NCBI RefSeq assembly: GCF_963678635.1
Contig: NC_087065.1
Location: 67,423,374-67,487,373 of the forward strand
DNA from: Symsagittifera roscoffensis
Taxonomy: Eukaryota > Xenacoelomorpha > Acoela > Convolutidae
DNA length: 64,000 nt
Direction of reading: 5' to 3'
This document shows, piece by piece, positions 49,534 to 60,075 of this stretch. A program made the position numbers and the translations under genes. Every line of letters begins with the position of its first letter. Position 1 is the stretch's first letter. The notes beneath the pieces were generated by a model. The model saw only the letters and a program-made list of their open reading frames with translations. It was not told the origin of the DNA and searched no databases.

Positions 49534-49633
49534 AATTAAACGCATATTTACCAGTTTACTTATAAAATGCCATTTGTGACAATGCTTCAATGACCATTTG
49601 TGTCATTCATTTAGAATTTTACCAAGATTTTTA

Positions 49634-49813
49634 GGCTCTTTTTCATTTTCACCCCACCTCACACGACCATCAATTTACAAGGTTAATTAAGAACACCAAA
49701 TATGTTTGGCACAGCCTAATTAGTCCGCATGTCAATTTTCATAACGATCGGACAATGTGAACAGTAACTTTACAAGTAAAAAATTGCAGGTGGGGTGAAA
49801 AGGAAAAAGAGCC
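49634..49813. mobile_element. MITE (GGCTCTTTT family)
   Basis: Starts GGCTCTTTTTCATTTTCACC and ends GGTGAAAAGGAAAAAGAGCC. Flanks GATTTTTA (49626-49633) and GAATTTTA (49814-49821) are an 8-base duplication with one change. Confidence 0.85.
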
Positions 49814-49904
49814 GAATTTTACAGCGACCGACTGCAAATGATCTGAACTATCATCTCTTAACACAGCCAAAATCTAATTGTTGATTTTGAGAACAAGTTT
49901 TTTC

Positions 49905-50119
49905 GGCTCTTTTCCAGTTTCCCCCCTTTCAAATTCAATTTTGAAAAGTCTATTCAACGTTGTCATAATGCAATGAAATTTGGCGTGGTGAACAAATCGA
50001 CAATTCTGAACAGATTTGTTCTTCATACTTTACAGCGTAACATCACGCGTTTAGCCGTAATAACACGTAAAACAAACATAAAACTCGGTATTTTGAAAGG
50101 GGGGAAAGTGGAAAAAGCC
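49905..50119. mobile_element. MITE (GGCTCTTTT family, third inner type)
   Basis: Starts GGCTCTTTTCCAGTTTCCCC and ends GGGGAAAGTGGAAAAAGCC. Perfect 8-base duplications GTTTTTTC lie at 49897-49904 and 50120-50127. Its inner sequence (CAACGTTGTCATAATGCAAT, ACATCACGCG) recurs at 51940-52085 and 62560-62700. Confidence 0.88.
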
Positions 50120-50559
50120 GTTTTTTCTTGGTCTGAAAATGCTAGCTTTCATCGTTGGTAGTAAGTTTTTCCGACGGTGTGAAATTATAAGAAATAATAG
50201 AGTTCAGGAAAGTTGTCACACTGAGCACTGCAATTTTTATCGTTTAAAGTTTTACGTAGTGTAAATTACGATTTTCAGTTTCGAAATTGGAATTTATTTT
50301 TCAGTGTTTCCAGCGGAATTAAAGCTTTACCTATTGATCCAGTTTTCTCAAGTTATCAAAAAAAGGCCAATCCTTAATCTTTCTAGAAATTCAAAGAGCT
50401 TAAAGAGCATCTATTTTTTCTTTGAAGTTGAAAAGTTGAGATTTTTTATGTTGAGAGTCGGTGTCTTTTTATGTTTACTTGCGTTCATTACTCTTTTCCA
50501 ATCTTCAATTGGCTATGTGTAGATCGTCAAATGAAACTAAAAACGATTTATTTCGAAGA

Positions 50560-50885
50560 ACAATGCTAAGTTAGTGTGGATGCCTTTAGTTGTTATTTTC
50601 CAAAACATTACATACAAAATTGTATTCATTAGTTTGCTGCCACTTTTGCTGCCTCGCTTTGCCAATTTATTTGCATATGTAGCTGCTTAATTTTTGACCA
50701 GTGTTTGCTGATTGCTAAGAGATCAAGGCCGAGAGGGCAGGTCGTGAGGTTCTAAATCTCGAGGTTGCAGTTTTTAATCCGCTACCTAGCAAAGTCCTAC
50801 TAATTCACTTTATAAAGCAGTTTTTTTTGCTGTATTCTTGCTAGTGCTTGCGAAGCACAGCTTCGCGTCCATGTGCAAAATTGTC
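50560..50885 (+). repeat. SINE-like repeat, copy 1
   Basis: Begins AAGTTAGTGTGGATGCCTTTAG and continues CACTTTTGCTGCCTCGC. It then has a tRNA-like middle (AGATCAAGGCCGAGAG...) and a tail TTGCGAAGCACAGCTTCGCG. The same order occurs at 51580-51925, and in part at 52500-52790. Confidence 0.55.
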
Positions 50886-51579
50886 TAACCTGCTTATTCG
50901 AAAAAAATTTTGCGCCCTTAAACATTATATTTTGAACGGTGAAATTTGGTATTTTCAGGCCCGGAAAAAAACTGGTAAGTGCTTCAAATAAAAATAGTGC
51001 GACTTTCAGGGAGGGTAGTTCAGATCATTTGCAGTCATTCGATGTTAGATTTTTGGAAAAAGTTTTGCATAAGATTTTGTCGAAGCTGGTGCTAGAAATA
51101 AGGCAGAAAAAACGTGAATTTGCGTTTAATTTTGGCCACTCGTGTATATACGGCCAAAAGTTTTAAGTGCTAGTTTCTTTTCTGGCCGCAGAAGATGGCA
51201 ACGAATTTGAGATGCTGGTTGTTAACAATTGAGCTGTATCATAGCATTATGCTGTAAAATTTGCAGCTCTTGCATTTTACTATCTTTCAATTCTTACACC
51301 TGCGTGCTGTAGCGATCGTAGCGTAATAGTACGACTTTCTTTTTTTCAAACTAAGTCGCAAGTATTGGTGCCACTTTTAGTAGTACCTTTACGGCTTTTT
51401 GATAGCATCTGCTTTGATATTTAATGAACCGGAAAAAAGCCATTTGTTTCAAACAACAGTACAAAAATATCAATCTGAATAAAAACTCGAATTCAGAAAT
51501 TTTCCATCTCAATATTTCGCATTTTTTTAAATTGCTTAATTTATACATAATTTGGCTTAATGTTTTCTAACTTATTACA
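50886..51579 (+). other. Unique AT-rich sequence
   Basis: No supported gene on either strand. The short frame at 50939-51166 has no recognised features. Confidence 0.35.
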
Positions 51580-51925
51580 TGCAAAGTTAGTGTGAATGCC
51601 TTCAGTTTGTTATATTCCAATTTATTACATGCAAAATTGTGTCTATTTGTATTTGGTGCCACTTTTGCTGCATCGCATTGACAATTTATCTGCAGATAGA
51701 GTTGCTTTATGTGTGGCTAGTGATAGTAAATTGTCAAGGACTCGTAGCGCAGATGCGAGTACAGGAGACTCCAAATCTCTCGGTCGTAGGATCGAATCGG
51801 CCATAGCAAAATTTTAACTTTCCAGGCTTACTTTCACCTGTTTTTATTTTATTTTATAAAGCTGCTTTTTTGTCGTTTTATGCAAGTGTTTGCGAAGTGC
51901 AGGTTCCCATCTGTGTTAAAAACTA
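51580..51925 (+). repeat. SINE-like repeat, copy 2
   Basis: Same landmarks as 50560-50885. The middle (GACTCGTAGCGCAGATGCG and GTAGGATCGAATCGGCC) resembles the A- and B-box regions of a tRNA-derived SINE head. The tail is TTTGCGAAGTGCAGG. Confidence 0.55.
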
Positions 51926-51929
51926 CTTA

Positions 51930-52090
51930 AACGTTGGCATAATGCAATTAAACTTGGCATATTGAACAAACTAACAATTTTAAACAGATTTTTTCTTCAG
52001 ATCTTTCTTAACATCACGCATATGGCTATAATATCATGTAAAACAACTTTAAAAAAAAGTAATATGAAAGGTGGGGCTAAAGTGGACAAG
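51930..52090. repeat. Relic of a GGCTCTTTT-family MITE without clear ends
   Basis: Matches the interior of 49905-50119 (AACGTTGGCATAATGCAATT, CTTAACATCACGC) but the inverted ends are not recognisable. Confidence 0.5.
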
Positions 52091-52499
52091 ACTAAAAAAG
52101 CATTCAATTTGTAGTTTCTCAAATGCAGTCAAATTTTTCCGTAGTTATTTTTATGTTTTTTTAATTCTTTTTTTTTTGCTTTTTATTCGTTAAGTCAAAT
52201 ATAATTAATTTACTAACGTTCGACGCGTTTTCTCACCACTCCTTGCACCAAAACGAGATTAATTTGAAACAAATCAAAGATTTTTCATGAACGTGGTTGG
52301 AAGTTTATCTGTTTTTAAGTGATAAAACTCTCGAACTGTCTGTTGCAATAATTTCCCCTGGAATGAGCGAGGGTCTTGCAACAGTTACTAAATTTCTTGG
52401 TTTCGTACCTGGGAAGTTGGCATGTGCCTTCAAGTTGCTTATGATTACACAACTGAGCTAGGGAGCGTAGTGATAGATTACGAATCCAACTAGCAAATA

Positions 52500-52790
52500 A
52501 AAGTGTTCATTTGGTGACATTTTTGCCGCATAGAATTCATTATTTGATAGCCTTTGTTCTATCTTCTTCATTTGTGGCCATACTTTGTTTTTTTTTATTG
52601 TCAAGCCAACATTGCGCAGATGCGAGGACACGGGAATCGGGATTCTTCAGACCGGCAGTTCGATTCTGGAACATAGCAAAAGATTTAACAATTGTAGTTA
52701 CATTTTTCCATATTTACACTCTTCTAGCTAGCTGGTCTTGCCGTTTTGTCCGCGAAACGCAGCTCCGCCTGTGTCGGTTCCATGTTGTGT
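52500..52790 (+). repeat. SINE-like repeat, copy 3 (diverged)
   Basis: Contains GTGACATTTTTGCCGCAT, GCGCAGATGCGAGGACACGG, a B-box-like CAGTTCGATTCTGG and the tail CGCGAAACGCAGCTCCGCC. Further tails of this type are at 36990, 45640, 56415, 56580 and 58710. Confidence 0.5.
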
Positions 52791-53103
52791 GTTTTTTTTT
52801 GCAGTATACAGCACCGTTCGACCGTCTAGTGCAAGTGGTTTATATTTGTCATTATTGCACAGAGGGTGACACTTCTCAGTGTGTCGTTTATTTTTTACTG
52901 AGGTATTCAGTACTGAGGCTTGGTGGTCACATTGGTGCAGCGTAGTTCATACACTACGACTGATAGCCTTGTAAAGTATCGATAAGATCTTTTTTGTGCA
53001 GCCCCATTTGGTATTTCTAAACATTGTTCCTTGATTTTAATCGCGAACAGATGTTTTGAGTGTGCACTCCGAAAGTAAACATATCTAATGTGGCATCTAG
53101 TAT

Positions 53104-53930
53104 TTAAGGGTTTTTGGATGTGTTTAGGCGATAACTCCCAATATCAAGCTTAATTTCAAGGTTTATTTCAGAAGACAATGTGGTAACTATTTTGGCCTTA
53201 TATTTATCATGAAGAGTTAGATTTAGTTTCCTATCTATGAGCCATTTTTGTATTTCTATGTTTGCATTCAAGGGGATGTGTAGTACAGATACATTGGGAT
53301 CCTTTGGGATACATATACAGGATAAACGGAGGCGGTGAGAGAACACCACCTTGTGGGATTCCGTGTTTCAATTGACAGTTCCTTGAATTCTAAACGACGA
53401 CTTATGTGAAGTGGCCATGCAAATTTGAGAGCAGCCATCGTTTTGTGTTGTTAGTGGGGGAGGACTGAATATGTCTTTAAGGATACCTCGGTGATTACTT
53501 GTATCAAATAGGGCAGCAAAGTTTAAAGCGCCAAGTCTTGTTCTATGACTGTTTTGTTGTTTAGGCCCTGAGTTGTTTAGTGGTTCATACAATTTAAATC
53601 CGTTACTGTCGACCTTTTTTTTAAAACTGCGATGGTTATCCCCAGTTTAATGCACTGTTTAATTTCTTCGGGTAGGAGTAATCTTTTTATCAGTTTAGCC
53701 ACGGTAGACAGCAGTACAATGGGCCTATATCCATCAGATGTTTCAAAGTTTTTACAGCGTGTTTGTGGTAGCATATTCGACCGGTCTTCAGTTATGCGGG
53801 ATGTTTACGTTGTTGAGTTTTGTAAACAATGTTGGCGATGTGTGTTATGCCAATCTAAGGTAGTGAAGGTGAATTGGTGCAAAATTATCAGGGCCTTACT
53901 CTTTTCACTTTTTTTACTTGTTTTTTTTCT
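53104..53930 (-). pseudogene. Degraded LINE reverse transcriptase relic
   Basis: On the minus strand, pieces in different frames read DGYRPIVLLSTVAKLIKRLL (RT block 2), ALFDTSNHRGILKDI (the FDTVNH-type block), HGIPQGGVLSPPPFIL (block with GVPQG) and EIQKWLIDRKLNLTLH. This is the order of jockey/CR1-type LINEs. Frameshifts and missing catalytic residues make it inactive. Confidence 0.75.
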
Positions 53931-54927
53931 TCAACTTGAAGTTGGTGGCGCTGAAGGTTGTCTACTCAATGTTTATTTTTCATCAAGTTTAATTGGGTGG
54001 GGGGTTGTTCTTTGATAAAGCGCTTGGAGCCCATTTAAACATCATAGTTTGGTAGGTCATCATTAAAATAAGTGGCTAGTTAGATGTATTTAAAGGATTT
54101 TGCACGGAAAGTGATATAAAAGTTGACCATTAATTGCTTGACTATTCTGTGATCGCACTTTTCTCGGAATGAAATCCGTTCTTTTATTCCTTGCATTATA
54201 ATATTTATTTTTTGATTGAAGGCTGTGATGCTGGGACGACCTGGACTTGCTTTTGTAAATTGTCTCTTTCATGCTTTCGTGTTAGTGCCTCTCCATGGAG
54301 ATTCGATGTTTCAGTCATACGGCCTTGTGGGATTTTTCGTGATGCGGCTTTGCTGATGATGTCTTTGTCTTTTCCATCCTCAAAAACGGTCTGAGAACTG
54401 CGCTTCTAAAATTAAATCTTTTTCTCCGCGGAGTTTCAACCTGTCTGTTTCTCGGAAATTAATTTCAGGCTGCTTTGCCTAGTAGTCCATCCTTTAGTTT
54501 GGACAATCCAATAGCTTTTGTTTTTTCAGCTTTGTTTGATCCTGGTGTTTAAAATTATTAAGGCGATAAGGCGCAGTTGTGAATACATAAGGTTTGAATC
54601 TAGAGGCCGTCAATTCGAATCGCACAAGCAGCAAAGTCAATTTTTCAGGGCTTGTTTACTTGAGTTTTTTTGTGCATTGTAAAGTTCCCGCATCACATTA
54701 TTTTTGTATAATTTTTGACTCAAAATTTCATTTTTTTGTTATCTCTCTTAGAATTTCTACTTTTGACTCACGTTTTCAGTTCAAGATCATAGTCCGTTTT
54801 TGTTGTTTCAATACAATATCAAAAAAATATATGATTTTGTCTATTACAAAACTTTAAAACATAATTTTTTTTAAATTTCGTTCGTTGAAATTGCGAGGCA
54901 GGCATTTGTAATACAGTCGGTATTAAA

Positions 54928-55024
54928 GGTGCATGCAATTTTTAGACAATTTATCCATTCGTTTCGACAATTTATCCATTCGTTATTGAAGGTGCATGCA
55001 TTTTTTAGACAATTTATCCATTCA
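54928..55024 (+). repeat. Short direct repeat with extra partial copy
   Basis: About 34 bases (GGTGCATGCA then TTTTTAGACAATTTATCC) occur at 54928 and 54991. A partial CGACAATTTATCCATTCG unit lies between them. Confidence 0.8.
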
Positions 55025-56059
55025 ATTGAATGTTTTTTGTTCTGGTATACGCAAGAACTGGGTTTTGCATGAAACTGGGCTTCCGCGAACTTCGTTTTTC
55101 TTGATTAGATTGTTCGTGATTTTGCTGAGCTACTATTTGTGCCAATCGCTCCATTCTGCTTTTTATCTGTTTTTTGGTGAAATTTTGTTCGGCTTAAATT
55201 AATTCTTGAATCTTGCTTGGTCGCCGTCATTAAAATTTATTTCATTGCAAGTAGTGAGTGGTAGTAAGCTCCTTGAGACCTTCAAAATTTGCTTTCCGAG
55301 GTATCGTATTGTTTCTCAAACATCTCTTGAAGTTTTTAACAACTTCGAAAAACTGATTTTAGGGCAAAACTTTCCAAAAGTGCGTACAAACAGCAAGTCT
55401 GTCAATGAATTACCTGCGCCAAAGAAAATTTTGCGAAATATAGCCATTCTATGAGGTTTCCACAGATCACGAAAAATTCTAAATGTCAAATATAAATTCG
55501 GACTATTGCCTGTCTGCTTGTTTTTTTCCTGCTTAGTTTCTGGAGTTTTGGAGTTTTCTTCTGATCTAAACTGTGTTTACTATGATTTGAAATCGTTCTG
55601 TAATATGCAATTGTACGAACTCTGTTTTTGATTAAATTGCCTTTCGCTTAAACGGTTTCGTCTAATTCAAAATCGCGTTAGTGATCTATATTTAATCGCT
55701 TGAAGAGCAATAATAAGTTTTCATGCTCTTTTATGCTTCAGAAGGTGTCTAATGTGTAAGGCGTGGGGCGTCTCTCATAAAAAAAACTTAATAGTTCTAA
55801 TTTTTTAGAACACCAGTAGTTTTGCTTCCAGCTCAACGGTATTTTTGACCAAAGATCCTCGTCGTAATTGATTTTGAAAGTTTATGTAAACAAGCGGAAC
55901 GGAGTGTAATGGAAGAATGTTCACTTTTTCCAAACCAAATTGCAAGTAAAAGTGCATAAAAGCGTTTTATCTGGTTTACTTTTGCCGCATCATCGTATCT
56001 GGTTTTCTTTTGTGGCTCTAGCGTTATATCTTTGTAGATAATTTGGCTCGTTTGCCTGC

Positions 56060-56234
56060 CCCGTCATTTATGCATCAATTTTTGAGGTGCAACGACGTGC
56101 TTTACAAGGTTAATTACGAAGACCAAATATGTTTGTCATGGCCTAACTAGTCCGCATGCGAATTTTTGTAGCATCGGACAATGTGAACTTTTTTTTGTGA
56201 AAAATTGCAGGTGGAAGGGAAAAGAAAAAGAGCC
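56060..56234. mobile_element. Truncated GGCTCTTTT-family MITE
   Basis: Shares ACAAGGTTAATTACGAAGAC, CAAATATGTTTGTCATGGCC and CGGACAATGTGAAC with copies at 44469 and 49195. It ends GAAAAAGAGCC at 56234; the left inverted end is missing. Confidence 0.65.
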
Positions 56235-57227
56235 GCTAGTTTATTGGAGGCTAGTGTTTGGTGCTTATCAAGCGCGCATTTTGCAGATGATAGGACGTTG
56301 ACTCTTAATCTTGAAGTCGAGCGATCATCGGCACAACAGAATTCTTAATTACTTTTTCTTTATTTTGACCCTTTTTGGGGCTACTTTTCGCGTTTTCTCG
56401 GTTGTGTTTGCGAAGTACAGCTTCGCGTCTGTTTAAGCTAGTGATTGTGTTTGTCGACTGTGTTGTCCTGAATTTGAACACCAGCCAAGACAAGTTTATG
56501 AGTTTTTTTAGTTTTGTTTTCTCAAAATATATATATTTCTCATGAATGGTTTCCTCTATTCGCTAGCTTGCATTGTATCGCAAGTGTTGCGAAGCTCTGC
56601 CTAGCTTCTGTGTATAATTTGGCAAGAAAATCTCAAAAGTGAAAGGTACTTGAAGTTGATTGATTTATACAGAATGATACCTAGAGTAGTTGCTAGAATT
56701 ATTTTAAACGGTTTTGTAAATATTGTGAACAACTATATTTTGATTTTATTACAAACTGATGCACTATTTGGTCAAAGTGTGCTTTAGTGCTGTTCACAGA
56801 TGACATTTAGTATGCATTAGGTATAAAGGTCAGTGTAATGTTGCAGCACTGCTACAACATGTTGGAGACACAGCACTGCCTTGCCGAGACACTATTCGGC
56901 AAGGATTTGCAATTTGCTCACTGAAGATGTTGATTTTTATTTGCAATCTATAATGGTTCAAGAAAGCCATCCAAAAATTCTACTCTAATAATTTATTCAA
57001 CCCTTAATTGTAATAGGTTCGAGTGCAACAGTTTGACAGAGTTGCTTGATTTGCTCGAACCGCCATAATCTAGCATCAGCGTTTAATGCTGAGGTTCAAA
57101 TTGTGGTTCAAATGTAAAAACAATACAGTTGAAGCGATGAGAAGAAGTCAAATCTAGTGACAATTGACTTTGGATGCAATGTAACTTCCACAAATTTTAC
57201 CCTGTGGTCAATTTAGTGTGTTATAAA

Positions 57228-57764
57228 ATGGCAGAGTTTCTCGCTGCGGCTGCTCTGTACGGCGGAGTGGTATGGTTTTTCTACTGGCTCGATGGACCCA
57301 GACGTCGCCCCTTACACCCGAATGACATCTCTGCTGGGTTGCCTGCAGATGCCATGTTTTTCTATAGCAGTTCTTTGACAGATGAAGATTTAGCTGAAAT
57401 TGATTTGAATGTTTCTGTTTTGAACGATATGGAACCAGAAGACAGGGAGAAATATGTAGACGCGAAATTGAAAAGTCTGAAAATAGCAAAAAATGGAAAA
57501 GTTTTGAAAGCTAAACGTGATTGTACGACAATTAAATCAGAAGAGTCGAGTAAGAATGAAAGAACGAGTAAAGTTGAATCTTGCGAGGCTGTCTGTGAAC
57601 TCAACGCATGTGTCGATGATCCAGATCGATCAACTGCTTCCAAAACCGAAGATGATAGAGTTACGACTGCAGATCTGGCACTGGTTGGAAATTTAGGCGT
57701 CCGTTCTGGACCTTTATTTTGTACTTCGACTGAAAAAATTGATCCTAAAACTACACAATGTTGA
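57228..57764 (+). CDS. Single-exon gene: small membrane-anchored protein with DGPRRRP motif
   Basis: 178 aa from the ATG at 57228 (a poorer in-frame ATG exists at 57174) to TGA at 57762. Residues ~2-20 (AEFLAAAALYGGVVWFFYW) are hydrophobic and run straight into LDGPRRRP. An acidic TDEDLAEIDLN stretch follows, then a Lys/Glu-rich helix, a Cys-containing acidic part and a C-terminal TQC. The layout and the D-G-P-x-R-R motif match the gene at 47958, 9.3 kb away on the same strand. I do not recognise the family. A possible donor AAGGTATAA lies just after the stop codon. Confidence 0.55.
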   Translation: MAEFLAAAALYGGVVWFFYWLDGPRRRPLHPNDISAGLPADAMFFYSSSLTDEDLAEIDLNVSVLNDMEPEDREKYVDAKLKSLKIAKNGKVLKAKRDCTTIKSEESSKNERTSKVESCEAVCELNACVDDPDRSTASKTEDDRVTTADLALVGNLGVRSGPLFCTSTEKIDPKTTQC

Positions 57765-58887
57765 AGGTATAATCAATATTTATTCTCAATTTGATATTTG
57801 TTTTGAAGTTTTTTGAATTAAAAGTATCTGGCTATATTATTAATAGATACCATTATTATCTGTAGCTCAATCTTCAGCATCGAAAAAAGCACAGCAATTC
57901 GTGTTGTTATGCAATTAGGTTGATAAATCTCTCTTTAATATAAACAAGTTCATTTTTGTGGTATTAAAACAGGTTAGTTTCAAGTTTAAGTTCAGGATCT
58001 TAATTTGTACTTATGTTATCGCCAAGTGACTGTAAAGCAAAAATATTCTTACCGTTCATTTGAAACACTACTATATTTGATGAATATAGTTAAAATAACA
58101 ACTGAAAAGGCCTCCATAATGATCTATCACTCGGAAATCATGTACGACTGACTGGGCTTCAGTATCTGCTTTTTCTTGGAATAAAGCACCCGCCAATGCC
58201 ATGGTCTTCTGTCTCGTAGTCGGAACAAGTTTTAAGTTACATGCCGGGTTGGTCTTGAGGTAAAAGAAAAGTGGCTGTGAAGCGATAGGTTGGGAGTTCG
58301 AGCCTAGGCAGGAGTAGCTTTTTTCCATTTGTAAACAAAAACTATAAGTTAAAGCTTCTTGCTAGTCTCTTTTGTCACATTGGCAACGAAATCAGATCTT
58401 CTAGAGTACTGTAATATTTAATATCATTCGTGGACACTATGAGAGCAGTGTGTGCAGTTTTTATCACAAATGTTTTTTTTTTCGATTGATTTTGAGCTTA
58501 TTGGATGACTACTTTTTTTCTCAGCTTTTTTACCTACTATTTTGTATCCTGCAAAATTCCGGTTTTATTTTTCAGTTGTATAAGAGTCTGGCAACCTTCA
58601 TTCGAATGATCAAAATGAACCCTCTCAAGATTTCTTTAATCTCATTGTTGGATCTTTGCTACTTCTTGAGGGTCATGCTGTTTTAATTGTCTACTTGTTG
58701 TATCGCATCGCAAGTAGTGCGAAGCTCTGCTACGCCGATATGTAAAAAACTGTTCGATTTTTGAGTGTTTTTAGTTCAAAGTCCATTTTATCTTCTTCAG
58801 CATGATTTGGTCCATAAATTTCGTCAGTGACAACTTCCCCGAAAACAAATTATATGGATGTTTCTTTCATTTTTACTCGCCATCTAA
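57765..58887 (+). other. Downstream of the 57228 gene; no gene seen
   Basis: AT-rich. A tRNA-like block (GGGAGTTCGAGCCTAGGC) at about 58290-58308 and a SINE-type tail at 58700-58735 are the only recognisable parts. Confidence 0.4.
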
Positions 58888-59136
58888 AGAAAGATCCTTG
58901 ATTTTGGTTATGCCGTTCAATATTGGGAGGAGAAAGACTTCAATACGTCTTTGGATGCCTTAGCATTTGCGCCGCCATTGGATAAAGAGCTGTGGTGCAA
59001 AGTTGTCACCCAGAGCTGTGATATCCTAGACGATATCGAAAAGTACCTGAAAAGACATCGAAAAGAAAGGCGAGGTGCGGCAAAGACATGTGGAATCAAC
59101 AATCTCTCGAATGATTTCACTGTGAATTCGAGTTGA
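58888..59136 (+). CDS. Possible exon or gene fragment in a duplicated segment
   Basis: Open from 58888 to TGA at 59134. The product reads ILDFGYAVQYWEEKDFNTSL, then PPLDKELWCKVV, ILDDIEKYLKRHRKERRG and a Ser/Asn-rich end; it looks like ordinary soluble protein. There is no ATG at its start, so it would need an upstream exon (an AG acceptor lies at about 58889-58895). A decayed second copy of the same DNA lies at 59808-60075. Function unknown. Confidence 0.3.
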   Translation, partial: RKILDFGYAVQYWEEKDFNTSLDALAFAPPLDKELWCKVVTQSCDILDDIEKYLKRHRKERRGAAKTCGINNLSNDFTVNSS

Positions 59137-59807
59137 TTTTACAGATGTTTAATCCTGATGTCTGGAACTTCATAGAAATTATCAAAAATTAAGAATCCTT
59201 GAAGGCATTTTTGAAATTCATTATCGTTAAGATTAGTAAGAGTTTTGTCAGTTTCCTCAAGGAAAAAAACTCGTTTGTGCGGGCTCTGGTTGGTTCCGTG
59301 TGGGTATTTAAATGATGCGTGGTTTGGTTTTATTATTGCTCTTGTAATACACGGTGTTCAGAGATCTGTCAAAATGGTTTCAAGAATTTAATTAGGTTAT
59401 AAAAATCATCATAATAATTGATTTGGTTGTTTTGTGTGGTACGCTAGTAGATATTTGAAAAACCCGTTTTTTTTTCTCCAGTATATCGCGACATTGAGAG
59501 TGGAAATTGACTAACCAAGATCATACATCATGAAAGTTTCAAACGCTTTGCAGTGGTTACATTGTAATTTCTAAACCATTCGAGCATGTTTTTCAGGTCG
59601 TCCACAATTTAAAAGGTAACTTGCATTAGTGATTTTTTGGTAATTTTTTGTACAAGAATTTTCTTCTAATATGGCTGAGTTTTTATTGGTTTGTGAAATT
59701 ATTTTGAACCCAATAAGGTTTTTTTTAAATTTTTCTAGAATTTTTTTACTACTAGTCTTGGTTGCTTTAATGTTTCTTGAAGAGATCTTTTGAAGTTTTT
59801 TGCCGGC

Positions 59808-60075
59808 CATCCACAGAAAGATCTTATGCCGTTCTTTTATGAAAGATCTGTTGTGAACGATGCCGTTCTATAGTGAGGTGACAAAGACTGCCATACGTTT
59901 CTTGGCTGTGATAGATGAGAGATAACATCGAAAATTACTTCGAGGATACTTTCGAAATAGAAATCCTTCAAGAAGTATGGTCAGGTGCTCGAGGAACAAG
60001 CTCTCGAAGGATTCCACGGAGATTCTGAGTTGATATTGCAGAGTTTTAATCCAGATGTCTGGAATTTCCTTGCAG
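59808..60075 (+). repeat. Decayed duplicate of 58880-59175
   Basis: Shared order: CATC.A.AGAAAGATC, ATGCCGTTC, AAAGACT.C.ATACGT, ATCGAAAA.TAC, GATTTCAC-like end and TTTAATCC(T/A)GATGTCTGGAA. The reading frame of the first copy is broken here. Confidence 0.65.

Larger units (their letters stand above)
54031..57227 (+). other. AT-rich intronic or intergenic region
   Basis: No supported gene. It contains a tRNA-like or SINE-like block near 54565-54640, the short direct repeat GGTGCATGCA...TTTAGACAATTTATCCATTC at 54928-54961 and 54991-55024, a MITE at 56060-56234, and SINE-type tails near 56415 and 56580. Thin evidence; everything else looks unique. Confidence 0.4.

Noticed and set aside
52511-52945. 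Frame of 144 codons on the + strand
   Set aside because: It runs through a SINE-like repeat and has no homology or gene-like context.
54565-54640. tRNA gene
   Set aside because: A TTCGAATC B-box-like word and A-box-like start are present, but no cloverleaf can be drawn. It is more likely a decayed SINE head, like the blocks at 36090, 43010, 58290 and 60555.
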